Counted from the first letter of the stretch, positions 34,590-46,561 are shown. The stretch is DNA of 64,000 nucleotides from Nocardioides flavus (ex Wang et al. 2016) (GCF_014653115.1 NZ_BNAD01000001.1:496001-560000); one strand, 5' to 3'. Made by a program: numbers and translations. The notes: generated from the sequence alone by a model not told the origin.

Positions 34590-35465
34590 CCGCGGGGTGC
34601 CGGACGGCCGGACCTCACCACCCTCGCGGCGTACGACCCGGGCGAGCACCTCGGGGTCGGCACGGAAGGTGATGGCCGCGACCCGGCCGTGCTCGACGGT
34701 GAAGTCGAAGACGACCGCCGCGCGGCCACGGTGGAACCACGCCGCCGCCGGGCGGTCGCCGACGAAGACCGCCATCGCGGCCTGGGCGCTGCCGTCGAAG
34801 AAGGCCGCGACCTCGCTGCGACCCTCGAGGGACGCGGGTGTGCCGGCCAGGACTGCCGCCTCGTCGGCGCCGACGACCGCGTCGGGCGCGAGGAGCCGGA
34901 GCAGCCGCTGGAGGTCACCACCGCGGGCCGCCGCCATGAACGCGTCGACGACCTCCCAGTCGGCGAGGGCGTCCTCGGCCGGGGGCTGGGCGACCTTGGC
35001 CCGCGCACGCGAGGCGAGCTTGCGGGCGGCGGCCGGCGTGGTGTCGAGCAGGCTCGCGATCGTGGCGAACTCGAAGCCGAAGCTGTCGTGCAGCACGAAC
35101 GCTACCCGCTCGCGCGGTGAGAGCCGGTCGATGACCGCCTGCAGAGCGACACCCACCGTGTCGGCGAGCGCGACGTCGTCGGCCGGGTCGACCGGCGGCT
35201 GCGACCACACCTCGCCCGGGTCGTCGAGGTCGTCCACCGGGACCGGCGTACGCGCCCGCAACCGGTCCAGGCACAGGCGGGTGGTGACCGTCGTCAGCCA
35301 GGCCGGCAGGTTCTCGATCGCGGTGCCGTCGCGGGTGACGGCACGGTCCAGGCGCAGCCACGCCTGCTGCACGACGTCCTCCGCCTCGTCCCGGTCGGCC
35401 AGCACCCGGCCGGCCAGGGCCAGCAGCCGTGGCCGCTCGGCCTCGAAGGTCTCCACCCGTTCCAT
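34566..35465 (-). CDS. ECF sigma factor with SnoaL-like C-terminal domain (SigJ/ECF41-like)
   Basis: This is a 299-residue sigma factor: region 2 (RPRLLALAGRVLADRDEAEDVVQQAWLRL), region 4 (LSPRERVAFVLHDSFGFEFATIASLLDTT), then a SnoaL/NTF2-like domain (about 180-285). No anti-sigma gene is adjacent; in ECF41/SigJ types the C-terminal domain regulates activity in cis. ATG has a GGAGGG site. The final residues GGGTSQV are encoded by the arm of a family D repeat, so the natural end has probably been replaced. Confidence 0.9.
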   Translation of the reverse strand: MERVETFEAERPRLLALAGRVLADRDEAEDVVQQAWLRLDRAVTRDGTAIENLPAWLTTVTTRLCLDRLRARTPVPVDDLDDPGEVWSQPPVDPADDVALADTVGVALQAVIDRLSPRERVAFVLHDSFGFEFATIASLLDTTPAAARKLASRARAKVAQPPAEDALADWEVVDAFMAAARGGDLQRLLRLLAPDAVVGADEAAVLAGTPASLEGRSEVAAFFDGSAQAAMAVFVGDRPAAAWFHRGRAAVVFDFTVEHGRVAAITFRADPEVLARVVRREGGEVRPSGTPRGGGTSQV

Positions 35466-35553
35466 CGCTCCGCCCTCCCTCGCCCGCATCATCGCAACCC
35501 GGTGACGAGTGGGCGGCCGGATGTGTGACCAGCCCTCCCGCACACTGGACGCC

Positions 35554-36669
35554 ATGGACGCCCCCCGGCTCCCCGCACCCGGACTCGTCACGGCACTGGT
35601 CGTGCTGCTGGCGCTGCTCGCCGGGTGCACCGGCGAGTCACGGTCCGCGCCGTCCCCGGACGTGCCGTCACCGACCGCGTCCTCGGACGAATCCACCGAG
35701 GAGCCGACGTCCGGGGCGACCGAGGCACCCACCGAAGAGCCCTCCACGGAACCCACCGAGGAGCCCGAGCCCGTCGACCCGATCTCGATGGCCGCCCTGG
35801 CACAGGCCGACCTGACCGGGGGCGACCTCCGGTTGGGAGCGGTGCGCGAACGGACCTCGGCCTACACGTCGTACGACGTCACCTTCGCGTCGACGACCGC
35901 CGGAAGGGGCACCCGGCCGCTGCGGATCAGCGGCGTGCTCAACGTGCCGACCGGCCGGGGTCCCTTCCCCGCCGTCGTCCTCGCCCACGGCTACATCGAC
36001 CCTGCGGTCTACGTGCGCGGGCAGGGCATGACGCGCGAGCGCGGCTTCCTCGCGCAGCGGGGCTACGTGGCGCTGCACGTCGACTACCGCAACCACGCCG
36101 AGTCCGCTGACGACCCACGCGTGGACACCGCCGTACGCCTCGGCTATGCCGCCGACACGATCGCGGCGCTGCACGCCCTGCGCAGGTCGCGCGACGTACG
36201 GGTGGACCCCGACCGGATCGCGCTGTTCGGCCGGTCGATGGGCGGCGGCGTGATGATGAAGGCGCTGGCCGCCGAGCCCGGGCTCTTCGCCGCGGGCGTC
36301 GGCTGGGCGTCGGTGTCGAGCCTCGAGGCGGAGAACTTCGCGCAGTTCCAGCGACCGGACGCCCCGCTCGCGCAGCTGAAGGCCGAGTTCCGCGGGCGGC
36401 ACGGTCTCCCCGCCGAGGACCCCGGGTTCTGGCGCGGCATCTCGCCCCGCCCCCTCTTCGGCGAGATCACCGAGCCGGTCCTGATGGTGCACGGCAGGTT
36501 CGACGACACCTGTCCGCCCGCGTGGGCCCGCGCCACGCAGCGTGCGATGACGCGCGCGGGCGTGGACGCGACGCTCGAGTGGTACGACGACGGGCACGCC
36601 TTCGGTCCGGCCTTCGTCGCCGCGATGGACCGGACCGTGCGCTTCCTCGACGCCCGGATGCCGGCCTGA
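35554..36669 (+). CDS. Secreted alpha/beta-hydrolase lipoprotein (prolyl-oligopeptidase/dienelactone hydrolase type)
   Basis: This is a 371-residue lipoprotein with lipobox LLAGC, a Ser/Thr/Glu/Pro-rich linker (about 28-80) and an alpha/beta-hydrolase domain. The oxyanion region is VLAHGYIDP, the nucleophile is in ALFGRSMGGGVMM, the acid in VHGRFDDTCPP and the His in YDDGHAFGP. It acts outside the membrane, likely as an esterase or peptidase. A CACACT box lies 7 bases before the ATG. Confidence 0.88.
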   Translation: MDAPRLPAPGLVTALVVLLALLAGCTGESRSAPSPDVPSPTASSDESTEEPTSGATEAPTEEPSTEPTEEPEPVDPISMAALAQADLTGGDLRLGAVRERTSAYTSYDVTFASTTAGRGTRPLRISGVLNVPTGRGPFPAVVLAHGYIDPAVYVRGQGMTRERGFLAQRGYVALHVDYRNHAESADDPRVDTAVRLGYAADTIAALHALRRSRDVRVDPDRIALFGRSMGGGVMMKALAAEPGLFAAGVGWASVSSLEAENFAQFQRPDAPLAQLKAEFRGRHGLPAEDPGFWRGISPRPLFGEITEPVLMVHGRFDDTCPPAWARATQRAMTRAGVDATLEWYDDGHAFGPAFVAAMDRTVRFLDARMPA

Positions 36670-37562
36670 ACGCGGGACGCGGGGACCGGGAGCCCGTCCG
36701 CCGTGCGCGCGAGCAGTGGCGGCGGTGGCGGAGCACGGCCGCCTGCACCGGGGTCGGGCTGCTGAGCGTGACCGCGCTGGTCTGGCTGGCCGACCGCAGC
36801 CAGCACACGCGGCTGGGACAGGAGCTCGACCAGGCCGGGATGGACATCGTCGCCGGCGACGCGGCCGCGACCCGGCGTCTCGTCGGCGTCCTCGGCAACG
36901 TCTCGCTCGGATCGATCGCGGTCGCCGTCGCGTTGCTCGTCGGGGTGGCGTGGGTGCGCCGGCTGTACGCCGCGGCCGTGGCGGCGGGGGCGCTGGTGCT
37001 CGGGGCCAACGTGACCACCCAGGCGATGAAGGCGCTGTCCGAGCGCTCCGACTTCGGCTACCTCACCGTGACGAGCTTCCCCAGCGGGCACTCCACGGTC
37101 GTGGTCTCGCTGGTCCTCGCCGCGCTCCTCGTCGTGCCCGGTCAGGCACGCGTCACCGTCTCGCTCGTCGGCTCGGCGGCCGTGACGGTGACCGCCGCCG
37201 CGACGCTGGTCGCGAGCTGGCACAGGCCTGCAGACATCGTCGGCGCGATCCTGGTGTGCCTGGCTTGGGGCACGGGCGTGCTGACGGTCTGGAGCCTGAC
37301 GCGCGGCGGGATGCCCGGCACCGCCCCCGCCCGCCAGCACCGCGTCTTCGCCGTCACCGGCGTCGGCGTGGCCCTGGCCGGGCTGCTGGCCGTGGGCGTA
37401 CGGCCCGACACCGGCTGGTCGGGCTTCCTCGACGCCGGGGTGGTGCTGGCCGGGATCGCCCTGGCCACCGCCCTGGCCGTGACCGCGTTCGCCCAGCTGT
37501 CCGCGCCGATGGCGGCCGGCGCGCCCGTGCCACGCACAGGGGCCGGCCGCCACGACGACTGA
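36666..37562 (+). CDS. PAP2-family membrane phosphatase
   Basis: This is a protein of about 298 residues with six or more TM helices and the PAP2 motifs KALSERSDF, SFPSGHSTVVV and SWHRPADIVGA. PAP2 enzymes dephosphorylate lipid phosphates such as undecaprenyl or phosphatidyl phosphate on the outer face. The start is uncertain: no ATG/GTG precedes TM1 in frame near the hydrolase stop, so a CTG overlapping that stop (CTGA) is suggested. Confidence 0.85.
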   Translation: MNAGRGDREPVRRAREQWRRWRSTAACTGVGLLSVTALVWLADRSQHTRLGQELDQAGMDIVAGDAAATRRLVGVLGNVSLGSIAVAVALLVGVAWVRRLYAAAVAAGALVLGANVTTQAMKALSERSDFGYLTVTSFPSGHSTVVVSLVLAALLVVPGQARVTVSLVGSAAVTVTAAATLVASWHRPADIVGAILVCLAWGTGVLTVWSLTRGGMPGTAPARQHRVFAVTGVGVALAGLLAVGVRPDTGWSGFLDAGVVLAGIALATALAVTAFAQLSAPMAAGAPVPRTGAGRHDD

Positions 37563-37571
37563 GGCGGTCGG

Positions 37572-39134
37572 TCAGGTCGTCGCGCGCTCCTCGACCGGGA
37601 CCTCCTTGATGGCGCCCGTACGACGGCCCTCGCGGAAGGAGCGCAGCTCCTCGCGGACCTTCGGCAGCAGGATGTAGCAGGCGAGCAGGTTCACGATCGC
37701 ACAGACGAAGAGCATCGAGTCGGCGAAGGTGAGGACCGAGGTGAAGGTCATGACGCTGCCGATGACGGTGAAGAGGCAGAAGACGATCTTGAAGATCGCC
37801 TCGCTGCGCTTGGACCGGCCGAACAGCTCGGTCCACGCCTTCATCGTGTAGTAGGACCAGGTGATCAGCGTCGAGAACGCGAACAGGGCGACCGCGATGG
37901 CGAGGATCACCGGGAACTGCGGCAGGAACGTCTCGAACGCCCGCGAGGTGACCACGACGCCGTCCGGGGTCGGTCCGCCGCCGGCGACGATCTCGCGCTG
38001 CTCGGAGTAGTAGGCCGAGTCGGCGATCACGATCGTCAGCGCGGTCATGGTGCAGATGACCACGGTGTCGATGAAGGGCTCGAGGAGGGAGACGAAGCCC
38101 TCGCTGACGGGGTGCTTGGTCTTGACCGCGGAGTGGGCGATCGGCGCGGAGCCGACGCCGGCCTCGTTGGAGAAGGCCGCACGCTGGAAGCCGATGATGA
38201 GGACGCCGAGCGCACCACCGGCGACGCCCTCGGGGTTGAAGGCGCCGGTGACGATCGTGCCGATCGCGTCCGGGATGTTGGTGAGGTTGCCGAGGATCAC
38301 GAGCAGGCAGGTGCCGAGGTAGAGCAGCGCCATCACCGGGACGAGCTTGGAGGTCACCTTGGCGATGGAGGTGATGCCGCCGATGATCACGGCGCCGACC
38401 AGGAGCGCCAGGACGATGCCGAAGATCAGAGCGGAGCCCGCGGACCCGAGGAAGCCGTCGTCACCGCCGGTCACCTCGCGCGCCTGCGCGAAGGTCTGGT
38501 TGGCCTGGAACATGTTGCCGCCGACCGCGCCGAACAGGAACAGCGCGACGGCGAACACGATCGTGAGCCCGCGGGAAACGCCGCTGCCGAAGCGCTCGAA
38601 CGCGACCGGCAGGTAGCGGAACGGGCCGCCGGTCACGCTGCCGTCCTCGTGCACCTCGCGGTACTTCACGCCGAGGGTGCACTCGACGAACTTGGTGCAC
38701 ATGCCGAAGAGGCCGGCGATGATCATCCAGAACGTCGCGCCCGGGCCACCGAGCGTGACCGCCGCGCCGACGCCGGCGATGTTGCCGAGGCCGACGGTGC
38801 CGGACACGGCCGACGAGAGGGCCTGGAAGTGGGTGACCTCACCGGGGTCGCTGGCGCGGGAGAACTTGCCGCGCACCAGGTCCATCGACGTCTTCCACGA
38901 CGTGAACTGGATGCCCTTGAAGTAGATCGTGAAGACGATCGCCGCGACCACGAGCCACAGCACGATCAGCGGGAAGGAGACCCCGCCGATCGTCGGTGCG
39001 TAGAAGATGACCGACGCCACCGCGTTGGCGACCGGGTCGAAGGTGGAGTTGATCGCGTCCTCGATGGACGCCAGCCATTCCCACTCCTGCTGGATGCCTT
39101 CTGCCGCCACTATCTCTGCCGCCTCGGATGTCAT
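37572..39134 (-). CDS. Alanine/glycine:cation symporter (AGCS family)
   Basis: This is a 520-residue sodium-coupled amino-acid symporter with about 11 TM helices. Signatures include FQALSSAVSGTVGLGNIAGV, GGPGATFWMIIAGLFGM and QRAAFSNEAGVGSAPIAHS. ATG at 39134. It is convergent with the PAP2 gene and stands alone. Substrate is likely alanine or glycine by family. Confidence 0.95.
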   Translation of the reverse strand: MTSEAAEIVAAEGIQQEWEWLASIEDAINSTFDPVANAVASVIFYAPTIGGVSFPLIVLWLVVAAIVFTIYFKGIQFTSWKTSMDLVRGKFSRASDPGEVTHFQALSSAVSGTVGLGNIAGVGAAVTLGGPGATFWMIIAGLFGMCTKFVECTLGVKYREVHEDGSVTGGPFRYLPVAFERFGSGVSRGLTIVFAVALFLFGAVGGNMFQANQTFAQAREVTGGDDGFLGSAGSALIFGIVLALLVGAVIIGGITSIAKVTSKLVPVMALLYLGTCLLVILGNLTNIPDAIGTIVTGAFNPEGVAGGALGVLIIGFQRAAFSNEAGVGSAPIAHSAVKTKHPVSEGFVSLLEPFIDTVVICTMTALTIVIADSAYYSEQREIVAGGGPTPDGVVVTSRAFETFLPQFPVILAIAVALFAFSTLITWSYYTMKAWTELFGRSKRSEAIFKIVFCLFTVIGSVMTFTSVLTFADSMLFVCAIVNLLACYILLPKVREELRSFREGRRTGAIKEVPVEERATT

Positions 39135-39190
39135 AACCGACGACCCAACCAGTGATCGGCGCCGCGCTCAACCCCTAGGGGTGGGTTCGT

Positions 39191-40132
39191 TCACACCGGT
39201 CGCGGGGTCCACCCGTCCCACATCGCCGCGACGTGTCGCGCGTCCGTGCCGCAGCAGCCACCGACGATCCGTACGGCCGGGAGGTCGCTCGCGAGCCTGC
39301 GCGTCGTCTCCCGGAGGTCGGCGAGGTCGCCCTCGTCGAGCTGCTCGGCCTCGTCGAGCTCGGCGTGGCTCAGCCGCGACGAGTTCACGCGCAGGCCGGC
39401 GATCCGTCCGGTCCACGGCGCGGCGACGTCGACCCCGGCCGCGACGTGGTCGGGGTGGGCGCAGTTGACCAGCAGGTGTGCCGCGGCGGCCGCCGTCAGC
39501 TCGTCGAGCCGCTCGACCGCCTCGCCGAGCGCGGTGCCGTCGGGCAGCCGGCCGTCGGTCTCGACGGTGAAAGAGACCGCCACCGGGAGGTCGACGTCCT
39601 GGGCCGCGCGCACGACGCCCACGGCCTCGGCGACCGTGCTCAGGGTGTACGCCGTGGCGAGGTCGGCGCCCTCCTCGGCGAACGCCTCGAGCTGGGGCCG
39701 GTGGTAGTCGGCGTAGTGCTCCGCGTCGTGCTCGCCGGCCCGGTAGCCGTCGCCGCGCGGACCCATCGCGCCCACCACGAGCGTCGTCACCACGCGGTCG
39801 CCGAGCTCGTGGGCAAGTGCCCGCAGGTGGGCGACCGCCTCACGGTTGATCCGGCGGAGGGCCTCGGGGTCGTAGCCCAGACGTGCTCCCCAGTCGGCGT
39901 TCGCCCGCCAGGTCGGCGTCTCGAGGAGCAGGCCCGCGCCGGCGCGTGCGGCCACCCCGGCGTACGCGCGGTAGTAGTCCTCCAGCACCGCGCGACCCTC
40001 CGCGTCGTCGAGCAGCGGGAAGGACGCGAAGTCCGGCAGGTCGATGCCGCGGTGGAAGATCAGGTCGGTCTCGAGCCCGCCGTCGGTGACCCAGCCGTTC
40101 GCCGTCGCCGGCAGCTGCCACGTGGTCGACAT
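39191..40132 (-). CDS. Homocysteine S-methyltransferase family protein
   Basis: This is a 313-residue betaine-homocysteine/MmuM-type barrel. The zinc ligands are Cys in LLVNCAHPDH and the pair in VGGCCGTDARHV. The N-terminus WVTDGGLETDLIFHRGIDLPDFASFPLL fits the family. It methylates homocysteine from a donor such as S-methylmethionine. GGAGGCGCG lies before the ATG. Confidence 0.93.
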   Translation of the reverse strand: MSTTWQLPATANGWVTDGGLETDLIFHRGIDLPDFASFPLLDDAEGRAVLEDYYRAYAGVAARAGAGLLLETPTWRANADWGARLGYDPEALRRINREAVAHLRALAHELGDRVVTTLVVGAMGPRGDGYRAGEHDAEHYADYHRPQLEAFAEEGADLATAYTLSTVAEAVGVVRAAQDVDLPVAVSFTVETDGRLPDGTALGEAVERLDELTAAAAAHLLVNCAHPDHVAAGVDVAAPWTGRIAGLRVNSSRLSHAELDEAEQLDEGDLADLRETTRRLASDLPAVRIVGGCCGTDARHVAAMWDGWTPRPV

Positions 40133-40232
40133 CGCGCCTCCCGGGGATCTGCTGACCTTCCGGTGTAGCACCATCGGCGGCACGCGTCAGCCGTGGTCTG
40201 GACCTGCGGGGGCGCGGCGTACGGTCGCAGGC

Positions 40233-40682
40233 GTGAGCTCCCGCGTGCACTCGATCCACCTCGCGCCCGGCCGCCGCCTGCCGACGAAGCCGGTCCCGTC
40301 CGTCGCGGCCGAGGCGGGCGCGGGCCTGGTCGGCGACCGCTACCACGGCAGCCGGCACCGCCACGTCACCGTGCAGGCGCTCGACGACCTCACCGCCGCC
40401 GCGGAGGTCCTGGGGCGCCCCGTCGACCCGGGCCTGACCCGGCGCAACATCACCCTCACCACCGGCCCGATCCCGACGCGCCCCGGCGAGCGGATGCGGA
40501 TCGCGGACGTCGAGCTCGAGGTGGTGCGCATCGCCGCGCCGTGCCGGCTGCTCGACGACTGGCTCGGCCCCGGCGCGATGCAGGCGCTGCGGTCCCCGCG
40601 CGGCGGCACGGTCTTCCGGCTGCTGTCGTCGGGGACGATCAGCGTCGGCGACGACGTGGTCCTGGGCGAGGGGTCGGGCTAG
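40233..40682 (+). CDS. MOSC domain protein
   Basis: This is a 149-residue MOSC (molybdenum cofactor sulfurase C-terminal) protein. It has GLVGDRYHGSRHRHVTVQAL near residue 34, TRRNITL, and the conserved Cys in IAAPCRLLDDW. MOSC proteins handle molybdenum cofactor or activated sulfur. GTG lies 7 bases after TACGGT. Its stop overlaps the stop of the convergent VOC gene. Confidence 0.9.
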   Translation: MSSRVHSIHLAPGRRLPTKPVPSVAAEAGAGLVGDRYHGSRHRHVTVQALDDLTAAAEVLGRPVDPGLTRRNITLTTGPIPTRPGERMRIADVELEVVRIAAPCRLLDDWLGPGAMQALRSPRGGTVFRLLSSGTISVGDDVVLGEGSG

Positions 40683-41041
40683 GGGTTCTGCACGAGCCGC
40701 AGCTGGTTGCCGTCGGGATCCACCAGGTGACCGATGCGCATCCCGGAGGCCTCGACCTGCGGCGGGTGCAGGCGCGGCCACCCGAGGTGCGTCTCAGGCA
40801 GGCCCGCGGCCAGGAGCGCGGCGTACAGCCCGTCCAGGTCGTCGACGCGCAGGCAGCAGCCGGCCGAGGTGGTCGTCGGGTCCGTGGTCGGGTCGCGGAA
40901 GAACTCCACCTTCAGCCCGCCGCGCTCGACGATGAGCCAGCCGGGGTTGCGGTAGGTCTCGGCGAACCCGATCGAGCCGAAGAACGCCGCCGTCGCGTCG
41001 AGGTCGCGGCAGGGCAGGTTGGGGGTGGCGTGGTCGGCCAT
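40679..41041 (-). CDS. VOC-family (bleomycin-resistance-like) protein
   Basis: This is a 120-residue vicinal-oxygen-chelate protein with MADHATPNLPCRDLDATAAFFGSIGF, ERGGLKVEFFRDP and the final MRIGHLVDPDGNQLRLVQ. It resembles bleomycin-binding proteins, which sequester drug, but many VOC proteins have other ligands. ATG follows TAGCGT by 6 bases (minus strand 41048-41053), consistent with a leaderless mRNA. Confidence 0.85.
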   Translation of the reverse strand: MADHATPNLPCRDLDATAAFFGSIGFAETYRNPGWLIVERGGLKVEFFRDPTTDPTTTSAGCCLRVDDLDGLYAALLAAGLPETHLGWPRLHPPQVEASGMRIGHLVDPDGNQLRLVQNP

Positions 41042-41064
41042 GGACCCACGCTAGCCGGACGCAC

Positions 41065-41100
41065 GCCGGCCCGGACTCCCGCGAGGGAGCCCGGGCCGGC
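41065..41100 (-). terminator. Hairpin downstream of katG
   Basis: A 16-base stem (41065-41080 with 41085-41100, one G-U-type mismatch, 4-base loop) begins 15 bases after the katG stop. It lacks a T-tract, as is common in high-GC actinobacteria. Confidence 0.6.
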
Positions 41101-41114
41101 GAGGCGTACGGGGG

Positions 41115-43878
<2,764 letters not shown>

Positions 43879-43892
43879 CCCTGCCGCCTTTT

Positions 43893-43907
43893 CTTGAACG
43901 GGTCAAG
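43893..43907 (-). promoter_or_regulatory. Candidate FurA autoregulatory site
   Basis: CTTGA and TCAAG form an inverted repeat with a 5-base centre, 15 bases upstream of the furA start. Position and AT-richness suit a Fur-family operator, but only five bases per arm are symmetric. Confidence 0.4.
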
Positions 43908-43942
43908 TTATCTGCGGGCGGGGTCTTCGGTTCCCCCAAGCT

Positions 43943-44042
43943 GGGGTAGTCCAGTGGCGAACGGTCGTGGAGCGGCCTCCGGAACGACAGAAGCTCACTG
44001 GACTATCCCGGCCCGGGGACAGGAGGTCACTGGACTACCCCG
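43943..44042. repeat. Inverted repeats, family C
   Basis: GGGGTAGTCCAGTG at 43943-43956 occurs as an exact reverse complement at 44029-44042 and with one change at 43996-44009. The cluster lies between divergently oriented furA promoter and the 3' end of a GNAT gene, whose last codons and stop lie in the right copy. Confidence 0.8.
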
Positions 44043-44614
44043 GGCTTCCCGGCGGCAGCCCCCCGGCCCGCGGTCGGCAGGCCGGACCACTCACGCGACA
44101 GGAGCGCCCAGACCTCGAGGTCCTGGCGCTCCTCGCGCACCGGGAAGACCTCGCGCAGCGTCCCCTCGTGGGTGAAGCCGAGCCGCTGGGCGACGCGCCG
44201 GCTGGCGACGTTGCCGGGGGCGCAGCGCCACTCGACGCGGTGCAGACCGCGCTCGACGAACGCCCAGTCGAGCATCGCCGCGACCGCGCGGGTCACGATG
44301 CCGCGACCGCGGGCGGAGGAGGCGAGGAAGACCCCGGCCTCGGCCGTGCGCGATCGGGCGTTGATGCTCGGGAAGAGCGTGCCGCCGACGAGCTCGTCAC
44401 CGATCCAGATGCCGTAGAGCCGGCGGGCGTCCTCGCCGCGCCCCTGGGCGAACCGCTCGATGAACCCGCGAGCGCCGGCGACCTCCTCGAAACCCTCCCA
44501 CGGCAGCCAGTCGTAGAAGTCGGCGCCGTGCGCGCGGAACAGCCCGGCGAGCTGGTCGGCGTGCCAGGGCTCGAGGTCGGACAGGCGGGCGTCGTCGATC
44601 TGCAGGCTCAGCAC
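44027..44614 (-). CDS. RimJ/RimL-type GNAT acetyltransferase
   Basis: This is a 195-residue GNAT of the ribosomal-protein N-acetyltransferase-like class. It shows IWIGDELVGGTLFPSINARSRTAEAGVFLASSARGRGIVTRAVAAMLDWAF and NVASRRVAQRLGFTHEGTLREV. GTG start lies 6 bases after a TAGGGT box (minus strand). Its end, PGVVQ plus TGA, is encoded within a family C repeat. Substrate unknown. Confidence 0.88.
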   Translation of the reverse strand: MLSLQIDDARLSDLEPWHADQLAGLFRAHGADFYDWLPWEGFEEVAGARGFIERFAQGRGEDARRLYGIWIGDELVGGTLFPSINARSRTAEAGVFLASSARGRGIVTRAVAAMLDWAFVERGLHRVEWRCAPGNVASRRVAQRLGFTHEGTLREVFPVREERQDLEVWALLSREWSGLPTAGRGAAAGKPGVVQ

Positions 44615-44623
44615 CGCGCCACC

Positions 44624-45619
44624 CTAGACGTCGCGGACGTCCGCTCGGCCCAGGCCGGCGGCCGCCACCAGCCACGTCCACGCCCGGGCGCGGTCGACGT
44701 CGCTCGCGCGCGTCGTCGGGAGCAGGTTGGTCGGCCGCTCGACGCGGTCGTGCCAGAAGCGACCCGTGGGCGGGGCTGGCTCGACGGCGGTCAGCCACAC
44801 GCTCGTGTCGGCGCCCTGGGCGTCGTCGCGCAGCACCGGCCGGGTCAGCCTCCGGAAGGTCGGCAGCGACTCCTGCACGCCGGGGGTGTCGGCCCAGCCC
44901 GGGTGCATGGTGGCCACGGTGATGCCGTCCGCGCCCCACCACTCCGCCAGGTGCGGGGTCATCTCGACCTGCCAGCGCTTGGACCGGGCGTACGCCGTCG
45001 TCGGCGAGTAGTCGCCCGTCGTGTAGTCCGGGTCGTCGGCGCGCAGCACCTGGCCGTACATGCCGCCGCTGCTCACCAGCACGACCCGGCCGCCGGCGCC
45101 GTCGCGGGAGAGCGGTCCGCGCAGCGCCTCGGTCATCACCACCGGGCCGACGAGGTGCACCGCCATGCTGAGCTCGTGGCCCTGCGCGGACTCGGTCCGG
45201 GTCGGGGGCATGACGCCCGCGTTGTGCACCACGGCGTGGAGCTCGGGGACCTCCTCGGCGAAGTCGGCGGCGAAGCGGCGCACGTCGTCGAGGTCGGCGA
45301 CGTCGCACCGCCACAGCCGTACGTCGGCGCCGGGGTGCGTGGCGCGGATCCGTTCGGCGACGGCCGAGCCCTTGGCCTCGTCACGCACGAGCATGTGCAC
45401 GACCGCACCGAGGGCGACCAGGCCCTCGACCGTGGCGATGCCGAGGCCGGAGCTGGCGCCGGTGACCAGCACGTGGCGTCCCGCGAGTGCCCTCGGCGCC
45501 GGGTCGGCCGGCCAGCCGGGCAGCGTGCGCCGCACGGCGAGGCCGATCGTGGTGTAGCCGAGGACGAGCGAGCGGTCCATGACCGCGTCGACCGCCCGGG
45601 TGAGCAGGGGGCGTGCCAC
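44624..45619 (-). CDS. Short-chain dehydrogenase/reductase family protein
   Basis: This is a 331-residue SDR with the cofactor motif VTGASSGLGIATVEGL, DVADLDDVRR, NNAG equivalent VHNAGVMPP, catalytic Ser in VVLVSSGGMYG and YxxxK equivalent YARSKRWQ. The order resembles dehydrogenase/reductase SDR family member 12-like proteins. GTG at 45619; close spacing (8 bases) to the aldo-keto reductase gene suggests one operon. Confidence 0.88.
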   Translation of the reverse strand: MARPLLTRAVDAVMDRSLVLGYTTIGLAVRRTLPGWPADPAPRALAGRHVLVTGASSGLGIATVEGLVALGAVVHMLVRDEAKGSAVAERIRATHPGADVRLWRCDVADLDDVRRFAADFAEEVPELHAVVHNAGVMPPTRTESAQGHELSMAVHLVGPVVMTEALRGPLSRDGAGGRVVLVSSGGMYGQVLRADDPDYTTGDYSPTTAYARSKRWQVEMTPHLAEWWGADGITVATMHPGWADTPGVQESLPTFRRLTRPVLRDDAQGADTSVWLTAVEPAPPTGRFWHDRVERPTNLLPTTRASDVDRARAWTWLVAAAGLGRADVRDV

Positions 45620-45627
45620 GGCTCGCC

Positions 45628-46497
45628 TCAGCTCGCGTCGAGCCGCGACAGCTCGTCGGCCGTGAGCTCGATGTCGGCCGCGGCCGCGGAGTCGGTGATC
45701 GACGAGGGGCGCTTGGCGCCGGGGATCGGGATGACCACCGGCGACTGCGCGAGCTCCCACGCGAGGGCGACCTGCTGCGCGCTCACCCCGCGCGCCTGCG
45801 CGATCTCGGCGAAGGCGGGGTGCTTCTCGGCGAGCTCCTTGGCGTCGGAGAGACCGCCCAGCGGGCTCCACGGCAGGAACGCGAGACCGAGCTCCTCGCA
45901 GACGTCGATCTCGGGACGGCTCGAGCGGAACTTGGGGCTGAACTGGTTCTGCACGCTCACCAGCGCGTCGCCCAGGACGGCGTACGCGTCGCGGATCTGC
46001 TGCGGGTCGGCGTTGGAGAGCCCGACGTGGGCGACCTTGCCGCTGTCGGCGATCTCCTTGAGGGTGCCGATGACCTCGTCGTAGGGGACCTTCGGGTCGG
46101 GACGGTGGTGCTGCCACAGCGAGAGCTGGTCGACACCGAGGCGCTGCAGGCTGGCGTCGACGGCCTCGCGGAGGTGGGCGGCGGAGCTGTCGGTGTCCCA
46201 GCCGCCGCCCTCGGTGCGGACGTGGCCGCCCTTGGTGGCGAGCAGCACCTTGTCGCGCACCCCGAGCTCGTCGAGGAGCGAAGCGATGAGCCGCTCGTTC
46301 TCGCCCTGCGCGCCCGCGCCCTTCTCGTCCCCGGGGCCGTACGCGTCGGCGGTGTCGAAGAGCGTCACGCCGGCGTCGAGGGCCGCGGTGACGGTGTCGA
46401 GGAGCTGCTGGCGCGGCTGGGTGCCGGTCTGGTCGAAGGTCATCAGGCCGAGCCCGATGGCCCCGACCTGCTGGTTGCCGAGAGTACGAGTCTGCAT
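45628..46497 (-). CDS. Aldo/keto reductase
   Basis: This is a 289-residue NADPH-dependent (beta/alpha)8 oxidoreductase with DTADAYGPG (Asp and Tyr of the tetrad), the Lys in LLATKGGH, the His region LWQHHRPD and the cofactor motif PIPGAKRPSSI. ATG lies 7 bases after a TAGGGT box. It leads the SDR gene. Confidence 0.92.
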   Translation of the reverse strand: MQTRTLGNQQVGAIGLGLMTFDQTGTQPRQQLLDTVTAALDAGVTLFDTADAYGPGDEKGAGAQGENERLIASLLDELGVRDKVLLATKGGHVRTEGGGWDTDSSAAHLREAVDASLQRLGVDQLSLWQHHRPDPKVPYDEVIGTLKEIADSGKVAHVGLSNADPQQIRDAYAVLGDALVSVQNQFSPKFRSSRPEIDVCEELGLAFLPWSPLGGLSDAKELAEKHPAFAEIAQARGVSAQQVALAWELAQSPVVIPIPGAKRPSSITDSAAAADIELTADELSRLDAS

Positions 46498-46561
46498 GCC
46501 GACGACCCTACGACCGGGACCGAAAGCCGTGCCCACCCCGAGGGCCGGTCACCGGCAGGCC

